Shown: positions 38,177 through 48,612 of the stretch, in pieces
How the letters are laid out: each line of letters begins with the position of its first letter
Position numbering within the stretch: the stretch's first letter is position 1
NCBI RefSeq assembly: GCF_002008345.1
Contig: NZ_MRAE01000011.1
Coordinates: 18,531 to 82,530, forward strand
DNA length: 64,000 nucleotides
DNA from: Clostridium tepidum
GTDB lineage: Bacteria; Bacillota; Clostridia; Clostridiales; Clostridiaceae
Reading direction: 5' to 3'
Notes under the pieces: generated by a model
Seen by the model: the letters and a program-made list of their open reading frames with translations, nothing else
Databases searched by the model: none
What the model was told of the DNA's origin: nothing
Made by a program: the position numbers and the translations under genes

Positions 38177-38433
38177 ACTTAACACCTTTGAAAGGTTAAA
38201 AATTCAAATAGTAAATACTTTTATTGAATAGATATCTATAAAAATAAAGAATACTAATATTTGTATCCTAATATTTAAAATAATAATCTAATGCCATTGC
38301 TTAGGCAACATAATTAAGTAAATGTACCATTTACTTAAAGCTTAAATATTGGTTTACAAATAAAGTATTCTTATTATTTTTTCATATCTTTTTAAAAATA
38401 TTTATTTAATATTTTTAAAAAATGTTATTATAA
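38177..38433 (+). repeat. Foldback (MITE-like) element, copy 1
   Basis: About 257 bases with end-to-end similarity to the reverse complement of 58361-58630. Shared blocks include ACTTAACA(A)C, AAATACTTTTA, CTATAAAAATAAAGAATACTA and GCTTAAATATT. Outer arms are imperfect inverted repeats. The centre has stem TTAAGTAAAT (38314-38323) / ATTTACTTAA (38329-38338). No coding potential, so it is either a non-autonomous mobile element or a dispersed structured RNA. Confidence 0.75.
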
Positions 38434-38604
38434 TTTCCACTCCAAACCAGTCCCCAATATATTCCATCATTTGAGCATTCAGCAAGTTATAATTTAAAAC
38501 CATATATAAAAAACAAATTATAAATTAATTGATTTTATAACTACGTTATTCCATTTTCAAAACAATGGAATAGTATTAAGAAATCATATAATTTATATTA
38601 TAAA

Positions 38605-38790
38605 ACAAAACTCCCACCATGTAGTTTAGAAAGCTATTTTTGAACCTGTTTAACCAGGTGGGCATTTCTTTTTTGCTTCATGTCCCTAATAAACTAAAAT
38701 TTATTAGGTCTCAATTCCACAAAAAAAGTTAAATTCCCTATTAATATGTGTTGGCTCAACATAAACTTTCTTTACAAACACAGTAGGAGT
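38605..38790 (-). ncRNA. ssrS: 6S RNA (candidate B, beside aspS)
   Basis: About 185 bases. The 5' and 3' ends pair into a long closing stem (38765-38789 with 38611-38634). The interior has a large open region and the CCCACCTGG...CAGGTTCAAAA hairpin. It sits just downstream of hisS-aspS, the same neighbourhood as B. subtilis 6S-1 (bsrA). 6S RNA binds sigma-A RNA polymerase as a promoter mimic. Identified from fold, size and synteny; an Rfam 6S search would settle it. Confidence 0.75.
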
Positions 38791-38886
38791 AATTTATTTA
38801 TATATATTTTTATCTTTTTTAAATATATTATACTATAAAATATAATGTATTTTTATATTTTATATAAATAGAATATTACTATTTTG

Positions 38887-40668
38887 TTAACCTTCATCTT
38901 CTATTTTTTTTATTCCTAACTCTTCTAATTGATTTTCGTCAACTACATTTGGTGCTTCTGTTAAAGGACAGAATGCATTTTGATTCTTAGGGAATGTTAT
39001 TACATCCTTAATATTTTCTGTTCCTGCTAAGAACATTATCATTCTATCAAGACCATATGCTAATCCGCCATGTGGTGGTGGTCCAAATTTAAATGCTTCA
39101 AGTAAAAATCCAAATCTTTCCCAAGCTTTTTCTCTTGTAAAACCTAATACATTAAACATTTTTTCTTGAAGTTTAGAATCATGTATTCTAATACTTCCTC
39201 CACCTAATTCTTCTCCATTTAAAACTATATCATAAGCTTTTGCTCTTACTTTTCCTGGATCTTTTTCTAGTAAGTCTATGTCTTCATCCATTATAGCTGT
39301 GAATGGATGATGCTCTGCTTGATATCTACCTTCCTCTTCATTATAAGCTAATAGTGGGAACTCAGTTATCCATACAAATTTAAATTCATTTCTATCTATA
39401 ATATCTAATTCCTTAGCTAAATGTAATCTTAATGCACCTAAACTTTCAAATACTACACTATTTTTATCTGCTACTATTAATATTAAGTCTCCTACTTTAG
39501 CATCCATTTTTTCTAATATAGCTTTCATTTCTTCTTCTGTTAAAAACTTAGCTATTGGGGATTTTATTTCATCTTCTTTATAAGCTATCCAAGCCAATCC
39601 TTTTGCTTTGTAAGTCTTAACAAAGTCTTGTAGTTTATCTATTTGTTTTCTTCCCATAGTAGCACAATTTTCTGCTTTTATTGCTCTTACAGAACCACCA
39701 GCTTCTATAGCTCCTTTAAATACTTTGAATTCAGAATTTTTAACAGCCTCTGTTAAATCATGTATTTCCATTCCAAATCTTAAATCTGGTTTATCTGAAC
39801 CATACTTCTCCATGGCTATTTTATATGGCATTCTTTCTATTGGAAGTTTTATATCTATTCCTTTAACTTCTTTAAATACTTTAGCTAATAACCTTTCATT
39901 TAATTCTATTACATCGTCTTGTTCTACAAAAGATAATTCCATATCTATTTGTGTAAATTCCGGTTGTCTATTAGCTCTTAAATCTTCATCTCTAAAACAT
40001 TTTGTTATTTGAAAATATTTGTCATACCCTGATACCATTAAAAGTTGTTTAAATATTTGCGGTGATTGTGGTAATGCATAAAACATTCCTTTATAATTTC
40101 TACTTGGCACCAAATAATCACGAGCTCCTTCTGGAGTACTTTTGGTAAGTATTGGTGTTTCCATTTCTAAAAAGCCATTTTCATCTAAGAAATCTCTAAT
40201 AACTTTACATGTTTTATGTCTTATCATAAATATTTTTTGCATATCTGGTCTTCTTAAATCAAGATATCTATATTTTAATCTTACATTTTCAGACGCATCT
40301 AACCCTTCCTTTATGTATATAGGAGGTGTTTCTGATTCAGATAATATTTTTATGCATTCTCCTTTTAATTCAACAGCTCCAGTTTCCATATCATTGTTTG
40401 GTGATTGTCTTTTAACTATTTCACCTGTTACGGCTATACAATATTCTGATTTTACCCTATCTGCTTTTTCAAAGGCTTCTTTATTTATTTCTTCTCCAAA
40501 AACTATTTGTATAATTCCGGTTCTATCTCTTAAATCTACAAAGATTAAGCCTCCTAAATTTCTTTTCCTTTGAACCCATCCCATAACTGTGACCTTTTGA
40601 CCTATATGATTTTCTCTAGGCTCACCACACATTATTGTTCTTTTAAGTCCTTTTAATGATTCTCCCAT
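38887..40668 (-). CDS. aspS: Aspartyl-tRNA synthetase
   Basis: Class II synthetase, 593 residues: OB-fold anticodon domain (residues 15-120, VTVMGWVQRKRN), catalytic core with YLDLRRP, FRDEDLRANRQPEFTQID (motif 2) and GGLAYGLDRMIMFLAG (motif 3), and a bacterial GAD insertion at about 300-420. Downstream of hisS in the usual Firmicute pair. Confidence 0.96.
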   Translation of the reverse strand: MGESLKGLKRTIMCGEPRENHIGQKVTVMGWVQRKRNLGGLIFVDLRDRTGIIQIVFGEEINKEAFEKADRVKSEYCIAVTGEIVKRQSPNNDMETGAVELKGECIKILSESETPPIYIKEGLDASENVRLKYRYLDLRRPDMQKIFMIRHKTCKVIRDFLDENGFLEMETPILTKSTPEGARDYLVPSRNYKGMFYALPQSPQIFKQLLMVSGYDKYFQITKCFRDEDLRANRQPEFTQIDMELSFVEQDDVIELNERLLAKVFKEVKGIDIKLPIERMPYKIAMEKYGSDKPDLRFGMEIHDLTEAVKNSEFKVFKGAIEAGGSVRAIKAENCATMGRKQIDKLQDFVKTYKAKGLAWIAYKEDEIKSPIAKFLTEEEMKAILEKMDAKVGDLILIVADKNSVVFESLGALRLHLAKELDIIDRNEFKFVWITEFPLLAYNEEEGRYQAEHHPFTAIMDEDIDLLEKDPGKVRAKAYDIVLNGEELGGGSIRIHDSKLQEKMFNVLGFTREKAWERFGFLLEAFKFGPPPHGGLAYGLDRMIMFLAGTENIKDVITFPKNQNAFCPLTEAPNVVDENQLEELGIKKIEDEG

Positions 40669-40707
40669 TTTTATTCCTCCAAATATAGATTTGTTATTTT
40701 ATTTTGT

Positions 40708-41955
40708 CTATTTAAATACTTTAATTAATGTATCTATATCTTTTATATTAACTGATATTTGCTCTCCATCTTTCATTCTTTTAATTATTGCTTTTCCAGT
40801 ATTTAATTCTTCCTCACCTAATATCATAGAATATTTAGCACCTATTTTATTTGCATACTTCATTTGAGCTTTAACACTTTTACTCATGTGATCTATTTCA
40901 CATTTTACATGTTTATTTCTCAATTCTTTAGCTAATTTTAAAGCTTCTAATTTAGCTTTGCTTCCCATATTCCCTAAATATAAATCAATATACGCTTCTT
41001 CAGGAATTTGTATTGATTTTTCTTGTAATGTTAAAAGCAATCTTTCTATTCCCATACCAAAACCTACTGCCGGCATGGAAGGACCACCTATTTCTTCTAT
41101 AAGATAATCATATCTCCCTCCAGCACATATAGTTATATCACCTGTTATAAATTCAAATACAGTTTTACTATAATAATCTAATCCTCTAACTATAAATGGA
41201 TCTACCTTATATTTTATATCTAATACATCCAGATAACTTTTTAGTGACTCAAAATGCTCTCTACATTCATCGCATATATAATCTAATATAATCGGCGCAT
41301 CTTTTACTATTTCTTTACAAGTATCAACTTTACAATCTAATATTCTAAGAGGATTTTTATCAAATCTAGTTCTGCAAGTTGAACATAATTTATCATAATT
41401 TTTAGATAAGTATTTTTTTAATGTTTCATTATAATTTTTTCTGCATTTAGGACATCCTATACTATTTATATTTAATTCTACATCCTCTACACCTAATTCT
41501 TTATATATTCTAACTGGTATACTTATAACTTCTGCATCTACAAAGGCATCTTTTGCTCCAAAAACTTCTACTCCAAATTGATGATGTTGTCTAAGTCTTC
41601 CTTTTTGAACATTTTCATATCTCATAACAGGTGTAAAATAATACATCTTTGTAGGTTGAGCTTCATTGAATAATCTTCCTTCAACAAAAGCTCTAACTGC
41701 CGGTGATGTTCCTTCTGGTTTTAAGGTTATACTTCTACCAGCTTTATCTTCGAAAGTATACATTTCTTTTTGAACTACATCTGTAGTTTCCCCTACTCCT
41801 CTTTGAAATAATTCTGTATATTCAAAAACTGGGGTTCTTATTTCTCTACATCCAAAATCAGCTGCTATATCTCTGAACTTTTTTTCTAAATATTGCCACT
41901 TATATGATTCTGTAGGCAATAAATCTTTTGTACCTTTTGGTGCTTGCAATGACAT
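40708..41955 (-). CDS. hisS: Histidyl-tRNA synthetase
   Basis: Class II synthetase of 415 residues. Motif 2 includes [18 protein letters not shown]; the His-specific signatures [13 protein letters not shown] and AGGRYDYL are present. An insertion with several CxxC pairs (CPKC, CSTC, CDEC) is typical of the clostridial/Bacillus form and may bind zinc. Precedes aspS. Confidence 0.96.
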   Translation of the reverse strand: MSLQAPKGTKDLLPTESYKWQYLEKKFRDIAADFGCREIRTPVFEYTELFQRGVGETTDVVQKEMYTFEDKAGRSITLKPEGTSPAVRAFVEGRLFNEAQPTKMYYFTPVMRYENVQKGRLRQHHQFGVEVFGAKDAFVDAEVISIPVRIYKELGVEDVELNINSIGCPKCRKNYNETLKKYLSKNYDKLCSTCRTRFDKNPLRILDCKVDTCKEIVKDAPIILDYICDECREHFESLKSYLDVLDIKYKVDPFIVRGLDYYSKTVFEFITGDITICAGGRYDYLIEEIGGPSMPAVGFGMGIERLLLTLQEKSIQIPEEAYIDLYLGNMGSKAKLEALKLAKELRNKHVKCEIDHMSKSVKAQMKYANKIGAKYSMILGEEELNTGKAIIKRMKDGEQISVNIKDIDTLIKVFK

Positions 41956-41973
41956 TAATTTTCCTCCTAACCA

Positions 41974-43404
41974 TTATAAATATAAAGTATCTAATATATT
42001 TTTCTTTCTTTGTACCATTTCTTCAACTCTTTTTGTATATTCTATTACATCTTTAACATTTGCTGCTCTCTCAATTCTATTTTCATCCATAAATATTATT
42101 TTAGATACAGCATCTGCTCCTAACGCTATTATTGTTTGTCTTTCTTCTATCATTTGTATATTATATATACCTATCTTATCTTTCTTTGAATATCCTACAT
42201 TCTCCATATTTCCTAACATATTTTTTTGTCTATACATATAATAAGGATTCATTCCTAAATCTTTGGCTAACTTTTCTGTTTCCTCATACATTCTATTTAG
42301 TTCTTCTTGTTTAGGAATACTAAATGCTATCTTATTAACTAGCTTTTCATGAAGTATAGAACCTCTTTTTATGGACATACCATGAACTGTTACATTATCA
42401 GGATTTAATTTTTTAATTTTCCTGCAAGTATTCTTTATTTCTTCTATACCCTCACCTGGGAGCCCTACTATTAAATCCATATTTATATTCTTAAATCCTA
42501 CATTTTTAGCTAAATAATAAATCTTTTCTATCTCTTCTACAGAATGAGTTCTGCCTATCTTTTTTAAAGTACTATTGTTCATAGTTTGTGGATTTATACT
42601 AATTCGATCTACATTATATTTTTTCATTGATAATAATTTCTCTTCTGTAATACTATCAGGTCTTCCACATTCAACTGTAAATTCTTCTATATTTTTATTA
42701 TGTACAAAATTATAATATATTTTATTTAATGTATTTTCAAATTGATCATTATTAATAGAAGTTGGAGTCCCTCCTCCAAAATAAACACATTGAATTTTTA
42801 AACCTTTAAGTTTTATATACTCTGAAAGCATATCCATTTCATAATAAAGAGCCTTTAAATAAGGCTCTACTAAGTTCTTACATTTACCTATTGGATTTGA
42901 TGTAAAAGAACAATATAAGCATCTAGTTGGACAAAAAGGCATGCCTACATATACACTTACAGTATTTTGATCCTTATTTACAATAGATTTCTCCACATTA
43001 GCAATATCTATACATAATTTAGCCTTATCCCCTCTAGTATTACGATGCTTACTAAACCAATCTATTATTCCTTTTTCTTCCATCCCTTTATTCATTAAAT
43101 CTAAAGCTATCTTACTTGGCCTTATACCCACTAAGGTACCCCAAGGTAAATTTTTGTTAGTAATTGATTTTAAATATAAAAAAAGAAATTTTTTTACCCA
43201 TTCCTTCTTAACTAAATTAGAATCCTTTTCATATTTTATTATTTTATCTTCTTTTTCTATACACATTCCTTCATCAGTGATTTCTATCTTCATATCATAA
43301 TCTTTATCCACAAAATTAATATCATAAAAATTATAATATATATTTAATATTTGATATACATCATATCTATACTTCATATCATTTAAATTTACTTTTAGCT
43401 TCAT
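41974..43404 (-). CDS. hemZ: HemZ-type coproporphyrinogen-like radical SAM protein
   Basis: Radical SAM family of HemN/HemW; [4Fe-4S] motif CPTRCLYCSF near residue 160, GGGTPT and DLIVGLPGEG follow. True coproporphyrinogen dehydrogenase activity is not assured for this branch. The ATG at 43404, with GGAG eight bases before it, is preferred over 43428 (476 aa). Between the metallo-hydrolase gene and hisS. Confidence 0.85.
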   Translation of the reverse strand: MKLKVNLNDMKYRYDVYQILNIYYNFYDINFVDKDYDMKIEITDEGMCIEKEDKIIKYEKDSNLVKKEWVKKFLFLYLKSITNKNLPWGTLVGIRPSKIALDLMNKGMEEKGIIDWFSKHRNTRGDKAKLCIDIANVEKSIVNKDQNTVSVYVGMPFCPTRCLYCSFTSNPIGKCKNLVEPYLKALYYEMDMLSEYIKLKGLKIQCVYFGGGTPTSINNDQFENTLNKIYYNFVHNKNIEEFTVECGRPDSITEEKLLSMKKYNVDRISINPQTMNNSTLKKIGRTHSVEEIEKIYYLAKNVGFKNINMDLIVGLPGEGIEEIKNTCRKIKKLNPDNVTVHGMSIKRGSILHEKLVNKIAFSIPKQEELNRMYEETEKLAKDLGMNPYYMYRQKNMLGNMENVGYSKKDKIGIYNIQMIEERQTIIALGADAVSKIIFMDENRIERAANVKDVIEYTKRVEEMVQRKKNILDTLYL

Positions 43405-43445
43405 ACTACGCACTCCAATGCTTTTCAAAGGATAAATATATCTGT

Positions 43446-44045
43446 TTAAAAAAACGGATTATTATCTTTTTCATATCCTATTGTAGATTGTGGACCATGG
43501 CCTGGTAATACATATATATCTTTATCTAACACAATTATCTTACTTTGAATGCTATCTATCAATACATTATGATTTCCTCCAATGAAATCACTTCTTCCAA
43601 TAGATTCTCTAAATAATGTATCTCCTGTAAATATGACATTATTAACTAAAAAACTCACACCTCCTGGGCTATGTCCTGGAGTTTCTAAAACTTTTATTTT
43701 TAAATTTCCTAATTCAAAAATTTGTCCTTCTACTAAATATTTATCTGCATTTTTATATTTACCAAAACTTCCAAATATATATTTTGCCTCTTTAATTAAA
43801 TCTTCATCTTTTTTATTTATATAAAAAGGTATATTATATTTATCTTTTATAGCTTCAACTCCACCTACATGATCTATATGTCCATGAGTTAGTAAAATAA
43901 ATTGTGGTACTAAATTATTGTCTTCTATAATCTTTATTATGTCTTCTGGATCTCCGCCTGGATCTATGATAGCACATTTATCTTCGTCTATTAACAAATA
44001 ACAATTCGCATTATATATACCAACAGGTATTGTTTTTATATCCAT
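43446..44045 (-). CDS. Metallo-beta-lactamase-fold hydrolase (glyoxalase II-like)
   Basis: 199 residues with the zinc-binding THGHIDHVGG (HxHxDH), later ligands in TPGHSPGG, FTGDTLF and LPGHGP. Closest in type to the YcbL/glyoxalase II subgroup; thioester substrate unproven. Part of the relA-dtd-hydrolase-hemZ block. Confidence 0.9.
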   Translation of the reverse strand: MDIKTIPVGIYNANCYLLIDEDKCAIIDPGGDPEDIIKIIEDNNLVPQFILLTHGHIDHVGGVEAIKDKYNIPFYINKKDEDLIKEAKYIFGSFGKYKNADKYLVEGQIFELGNLKIKVLETPGHSPGGVSFLVNNVIFTGDTLFRESIGRSDFIGGNHNVLIDSIQSKIIVLDKDIYVLPGHGPQSTIGYEKDNNPFF

Positions 44046-44097
44046 TTTAATACACCTCTTTTAAATTTTTTACTCTCTTTATTATATAATTAAATTT

Positions 44098-44547
44098 CTA
44101 AAATGTCTTTTTACTATCCAAAAGTATTGTAACCGGCCCATCATTTTCTATATAAACTTTCATATCCGCTCCAAATTCTCCAGTGGCTACATTATTTACT
44201 TCATTTTTTATTGATTCTACAAATTTATTATATAATATATAGGCTTCTTTTCCTCCTAAAGCTTCTACAAAACTTGGCCTTCTCCCTTTTCTACAATCTC
44301 CATATAATGTAAATTGAGAAACAATTATTATATCTCCCCCTATATCTAGTAATGATTTATTTAACTTCCCATTTTCATCCTCAAATATTCTTAAATTTAT
44401 TATTTTTTCTTTTAAATATTTTACATCTTCTTCTGTATCTTCTTTTGATATACCTAAAAGAATATTTAATCCTTTGCCTATACTCCCTATAACTTTTCCA
44501 TCAACCTCTACTTTAGAAGACAAAACTCTTTGAATTACTGCTCTCAA
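44098..44547 (-). CDS. dtd: D-aminoacyl-tRNA deacylase
   Basis: Removes D-amino acids or Gly mischarged on tRNA. 149 residues; signatures [32 protein letters not shown] and the Gly-cisPro-like NDGPVTI. Immediately downstream of relA, the conserved Firmicute pair. Confidence 0.96.
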   Translation of the reverse strand: MRAVIQRVLSSKVEVDGKVIGSIGKGLNILLGISKEDTEEDVKYLKEKIINLRIFEDENGKLNKSLLDIGGDIIIVSQFTLYGDCRKGRRPSFVEALGGKEAYILYNKFVESIKNEVNNVATGEFGADMKVYIENDGPVTILLDSKKTF

Positions 44548-44581
44548 ATATATCCCCCTCCCTATTTTGAATTTTTATCAT

Positions 44582-46753
44582 CTACTTCTTAGTCCTATAT
44601 ACTTCCAATACTCCTTTTAGTTTTCTTATATCTTTCATTACTGATTTTAAATCTTCTATATTGTTTATTTTTAATTTTATATTTACAACTACTGAATCAT
44701 TTTTAATTGGTTTTGCATTCACAGCATAAAGATTTGTCTTACTTCCATTTATAGTTAGCATAATATCTGCTAATAAACCATCTGTATTTTCAGCTATAAC
44801 TTCTAATTCTGAAATGTATTCTCCACCTTTTGGTTTTCCCCAAGTTACTTCTAATATTTTTGTTGGATCTTCTTCTATTAACTGTTCCATATTTTTACAA
44901 TCGGTTCTATGTATAGATATTCCTCTACCCTTTGTTATATATCCTATTATCTCATCTCCAGGAACAGGATTACAACACTTAGCAAATCTAACTAATAAAT
45001 TATCTTCACCTTTTACTATTACTCCTGGCGAACTACTTTTTTTCTTCTTTTGTTTATTAGATTTGTTTATTTGGTCTCTAACTTCAGTCCAGTTAAGTTC
45101 CGGTTTATTCTTCTTTAAATATTGTTCTCTAAACCTTAATACTACCGCTGAAGCAGCTAAAGCACCTATACCAACAGCTGCAAACATATCTTCTATGCTA
45201 CTCATATTATATCTTTTTAATACAGTTTCTAAGATTTCTCCTTTGGCAAGTTCTCCAAAATTATAACCTTGTTTTTTAGTTTCTTTCTCTAATATGTCTT
45301 TACCTTTATTTATATTTTCTTCTTTATCTTCTTTCTTAAACCACGCTCTTATTTTACTTTTAGCTTGATTGCTCTTTACCATACTAAGCCAATCTAAATT
45401 TGGTCCTTTAGATGTACTCGATGTCAAAATTTCTACTATTTCTCCAGTTTTAAGTTCATAATCTAAAGGTACCATCTTACCATTTACCTTTGCACCTATA
45501 CATCTATGACCTATATCCGTATGTATTTTATAAGCAAAATCTACTGGTGTAGCTTTATTAGGCAAGCTTATAACTTTTCCTTTTGGAGTAAACACAAAAA
45601 CCTCATCAGAAAATAAATCTATTTTAAAACCTTGCATAAATTCTTCCGGATCTGAAGTTTCCTTTTGCCAATCTAACATCTCTCTAAGCCATGTTAATTT
45701 TAAATCTATATTATTAGAATTATCTATTTTTTCCTTATATTTCCAATGGGCTGCTATACCGTATTCTGCCGTCTTATGCATTTCATAAGTTCTTATTTGT
45801 ATCTCAAAAGGTCTGCCACCTACTCCCATAACTGTAGAGTGCAATGATTGATACATATTAGGTTTAGGCATTGCTATATAGTCTTTAAACCTTCCTGGTA
45901 TAGGCTTATAAACAGTATGTGCTATTCCTAAAGCTGCATAGCAATCCTTAACTGTATCTACTAATATTCTAACTGCTGTCAAATCAAATATTTGGTCTAA
46001 ATTTTTATTCTTATTTTGCATTTTTTTATAAATACTATAAAAATGCTTTGGTCTCCCATCTATTTCTGATTCAATGCCTGCTTTTTTTAAATTTTCTTGT
46101 AAATTTAAAACTATTTCTTTTATATGTGCTTCTCTTTCTACTCTTTTTTCTGCAATTTTACGTACTAAAAAATAGTATTCATTTGGATTTATATATCTAA
46201 AAGATAAATCCTCTAATTCCCATTTTATCTTAAATATTCCTAATCTATGAGCTAATGGTGCATAAATATCTAAGGTTTCCTTTGATTTTTCTTTCTGCTT
46301 TTCTACAGGCATAAATCTTAATGTTCTCATATTATGTAATCTATCTGCTAATTTTATAAGTATAACTCTTATATCCTTTGTCATTGCTAATAACATTTTT
46401 CTCACATTATCAGCCTGTTGTTCTTCTTTTGTTTTATATTCAATTTTACCTAATTTTGTAACTCCATTTACTAAGTCTGCTACTTCATTCCCAAATTCTC
46501 TAGCTACATCTTCATATGTATATTGAGTATCTTCAACAACATCATGCATAAGCCCCGCAACCATGGTATTAACATCCATACCCATTTCAAATAATATTAT
46601 AGCCACCTCTTCTGGATGGGTTATATAAGGCTCACCAGATATTCTCTTTTGTTCCTTGTGGGCATTGCAAGCAAAATTATATGCTTTTTTGATAAACTCT
46701 ATTTCTTTTTCACTAAAACTATCTTTTATTTTTATCATTAAATCTTCTAGCAT
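44582..46753 (-). CDS. relA: (p)ppGpp synthetase/hydrolase RelA/SpoT
   Basis: Bifunctional Rel, 723 residues. HD hydrolase domain (about 30-180, MHDVVEDTQYT), synthetase domain (about 230-350, RPKHFYSIYKKM and RFKDYIAMPKPNMYQSLHST), TGS (about 390-450) and a C-terminal ACT domain. Stringent-response alarmone turnover. Downstream of apt. Confidence 0.96.
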   Translation of the reverse strand: MLEDLMIKIKDSFSEKEIEFIKKAYNFACNAHKEQKRISGEPYITHPEEVAIILFEMGMDVNTMVAGLMHDVVEDTQYTYEDVAREFGNEVADLVNGVTKLGKIEYKTKEEQQADNVRKMLLAMTKDIRVILIKLADRLHNMRTLRFMPVEKQKEKSKETLDIYAPLAHRLGIFKIKWELEDLSFRYINPNEYYFLVRKIAEKRVEREAHIKEIVLNLQENLKKAGIESEIDGRPKHFYSIYKKMQNKNKNLDQIFDLTAVRILVDTVKDCYAALGIAHTVYKPIPGRFKDYIAMPKPNMYQSLHSTVMGVGGRPFEIQIRTYEMHKTAEYGIAAHWKYKEKIDNSNNIDLKLTWLREMLDWQKETSDPEEFMQGFKIDLFSDEVFVFTPKGKVISLPNKATPVDFAYKIHTDIGHRCIGAKVNGKMVPLDYELKTGEIVEILTSSTSKGPNLDWLSMVKSNQAKSKIRAWFKKEDKEENINKGKDILEKETKKQGYNFGELAKGEILETVLKRYNMSSIEDMFAAVGIGALAASAVVLRFREQYLKKNKPELNWTEVRDQINKSNKQKKKKSSSPGVIVKGEDNLLVRFAKCCNPVPGDEIIGYITKGRGISIHRTDCKNMEQLIEEDPTKILEVTWGKPKGGEYISELEVIAENTDGLLADIMLTINGSKTNLYAVNAKPIKNDSVVVNIKLKINNIEDLKSVMKDIRKLKGVLEVYRTKK

Positions 46754-46778
46754 ACCCTAATTACTCCTCAAAATCAAA

Positions 46779-46799
46779 GGCTGGTTTATAAAACCAGCC
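46779..46799 (-). terminator. Terminator between apt and relA
   Basis: Arms 46779-46787 and 46791-46799 (GGCTGGTTT) with a short loop; the U-tract is only moderate. Confidence 0.65.
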
Positions 46800-46877
46800 A
46801 ATATTTTTTATTTCTATTATATTATATTTTTTTTAAAGTTTCAAACTTTTAAGTAAAGAATATCCTCTGTACACTCT

Positions 46878-47396
46878 TTATATATTATATTTGACTAAAG
46901 AGTTAATATCGTAACCTTTTAATTTATCTTTTCCATTTAAATCTGTAAGTTCTATTACAAAACTTGCATTAACAACTTCTCCACCTAATTCTTCTACTAA
47001 TTTTACTACTGAAGCTATAGTTCCTCCTGTTGCAAGAAGATCATCTACTATAGCAACTTTGTCACCTTTTTTTATAGCATCTTTGTGTATCTGAAGTTCA
47101 TCTTGGCCATATTCCAAATCATATTTAGCACTAATAGTTTCATATGGCAATTTACCTTTTTTTCTTACTGGCACAAAACCAACGCCTAATTTATAGGCTA
47201 AAGGGGTTCCAAATAAAAATCCTCTTGCTTCTGGTCCTACTATTTTATCTACTTTTTTGTCTTTTAAATGTTCTGATAGTTTATCAATAGTATAATTTAA
47301 CACTTCTCCATCTTGAAGTATTGTAGTTACATCTTTAAAACTTATACCTTCTTTTGGAAAATTTTCAATTACCCTTATATGTTCTTTTAAATTCAC
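46878..47396 (-). CDS. apt: Adenine phosphoribosyltransferase
   Basis: Salvages adenine to AMP using PRPP. 172 residues; the PRPP-binding motif is [13 protein letters not shown], and the adenine-side signature [12 protein letters not shown] is present. Conserved upstream partner of relA. Confidence 0.96.
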   Translation of the reverse strand: MNLKEHIRVIENFPKEGISFKDVTTILQDGEVLNYTIDKLSEHLKDKKVDKIVGPEARGFLFGTPLAYKLGVGFVPVRKKGKLPYETISAKYDLEYGQDELQIHKDAIKKGDKVAIVDDLLATGGTIASVVKLVEELGGEVVNASFVIELTDLNGKDKLKGYDINSLVKYNI

Positions 47397-47504
47397 TTTT
47401 CTTCCCCCTAAATTCCTACGGACAAATTATTTTTATATTTGAATTTTGCATACAAATTATTATATATTAAATAACCTTTCTTATTCAAGTAATTATATAA
47501 AATT

Positions 47505-48383
47505 TCATTCTTTATTATGTAAGTTAAAATCTATTTCATTTTTTAAATACTTAGCTATTTGATTTGCTCTATCTTCATTAGTTGTAGTAAACAACTCTAC
47601 CAGTATCCTTGCATTATTAATTTTATTAGTAGGTTCTGTAACTTTAGATAATTTTTCCGTTAATTCCTTAAGATCATATAAATTAATTTTATCATTTTGG
47701 ATTTTCTTAATATGTAAAAGAGCCTTTAATCCATGATTATTTGTGTTTTGCAGAGCTTCTAATCCTTCTTTAACTATATATAGGTTTTCTCCTTTTATAG
47801 AATTGGTGTTTGATATGGTTCCTAACATAACTAAATCTAAATACTTATATGTAAATTTCATTTTATAATAAATAGAAAGTGCTTCCACCAATTTATACGC
47901 TATTCCTGAAGCTGACAAATATTTAAATGGATATGAACATGAATTTTCATTTGGGCATATAACTGTTGATTTAGGTTTTTCTTTTAAACATTTATGCCAA
48001 TCTGTAACTATTATGTCCATACCAAGCTTTTTGCATAGTTCTACTTCCGAACTAGAATTTATACCACAACCTACTGTTATAATTAAATCTGCACCTAAAA
48101 ATTTTATATGATTTTCTATATATGTAGAATTTATATTATGTTCTTTATCTAAACAATCTGGTATAAAATATTCCACATCTGCATTTAAAAATTTTAAAAC
48201 TATTAGTAATAATGATATAGCTGCTATTCCATCAAAATCATAATATCCATATAGAACTATTTTTTCTCTATAATTAACAGCCTTAACTATTCTTTTTAAA
48301 GCTCTATCCATTCCATTTAGTAAAAAAGGATTATTAACTTTTGGATTTTTATACCACTGTAAATTATCAACCAATTTCTCCAT
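47505..48383 (-). CDS. Truncated, active-site-altered RecJ-like DHH protein
   Basis: 292 residues against about 550-800 for RecJ. Motif I keeps D49-x-D51 (YYDFDGIA). The ITVDCGI motif reads ITVGCGI (G105 for Asp), and the DHH signature reads VTDWHKC (D128-W129-H130). The SYPFKYLSASGIAYKL segment is RecJ-like. The DHHA1 and OB domains are absent. It occupies the apt-secF position where recJ is usual. Exonuclease activity is unlikely; a regulatory or scaffolding role is possible. Confidence 0.75.
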   Translation of the reverse strand: MEKLVDNLQWYKNPKVNNPFLLNGMDRALKRIVKAVNYREKIVLYGYYDFDGIAAISLLLIVLKFLNADVEYFIPDCLDKEHNINSTYIENHIKFLGADLIITVGCGINSSSEVELCKKLGMDIIVTDWHKCLKEKPKSTVICPNENSCSYPFKYLSASGIAYKLVEALSIYYKMKFTYKYLDLVMLGTISNTNSIKGENLYIVKEGLEALQNTNNHGLKALLHIKKIQNDKINLYDLKELTEKLSKVTEPTNKINNARILVELFTTTNEDRANQIAKYLKNEIDFNLHNKE

Positions 48384-48417
48384 TCATATATCCTCCAATT
48401 TTATAGAAAACATATAT

Positions 48418-48446
48418 ATTATAATTTATATTATGATTTTTGACAA
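48418..48446 (-). promoter_or_regulatory. Sigma-A promoter of the RecJ-like gene
   Basis: Minus strand TTGTCA (48441-48446), 17-base spacer, TATAAT (48418-48423), about 35 bases before the start codon. Confidence 0.7.
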
Positions 48447-48572
48447 ATATTTTAGAAGTTTATTCAATATTATTATATAAAGATGAGTATGTATTAATAT
48501 ATTAACATTCATTTTACTCTCATTTACAATATATTTTAACTTTATGAATTTATATTTAGTAAAAATTAGAAA

Positions 48573-48593
48573 ATCCAAGCTTTAAGCTTGGAT
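48573..48593 (-). terminator. Terminator after secF
   Basis: Arms 48573-48582 and 48584-48593 (ATCCAAGCTT) just beyond the secF stop. Confidence 0.7.
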
Positions 48594-48612
48594 CTTTATA
48601 AAAATATACTTA

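Noticed and set aside
44814..45266. 150-codon plus-strand frame inside relA
   Set aside because: No start signal, and the relA frame contains clear TGS and ACT-domain coding.
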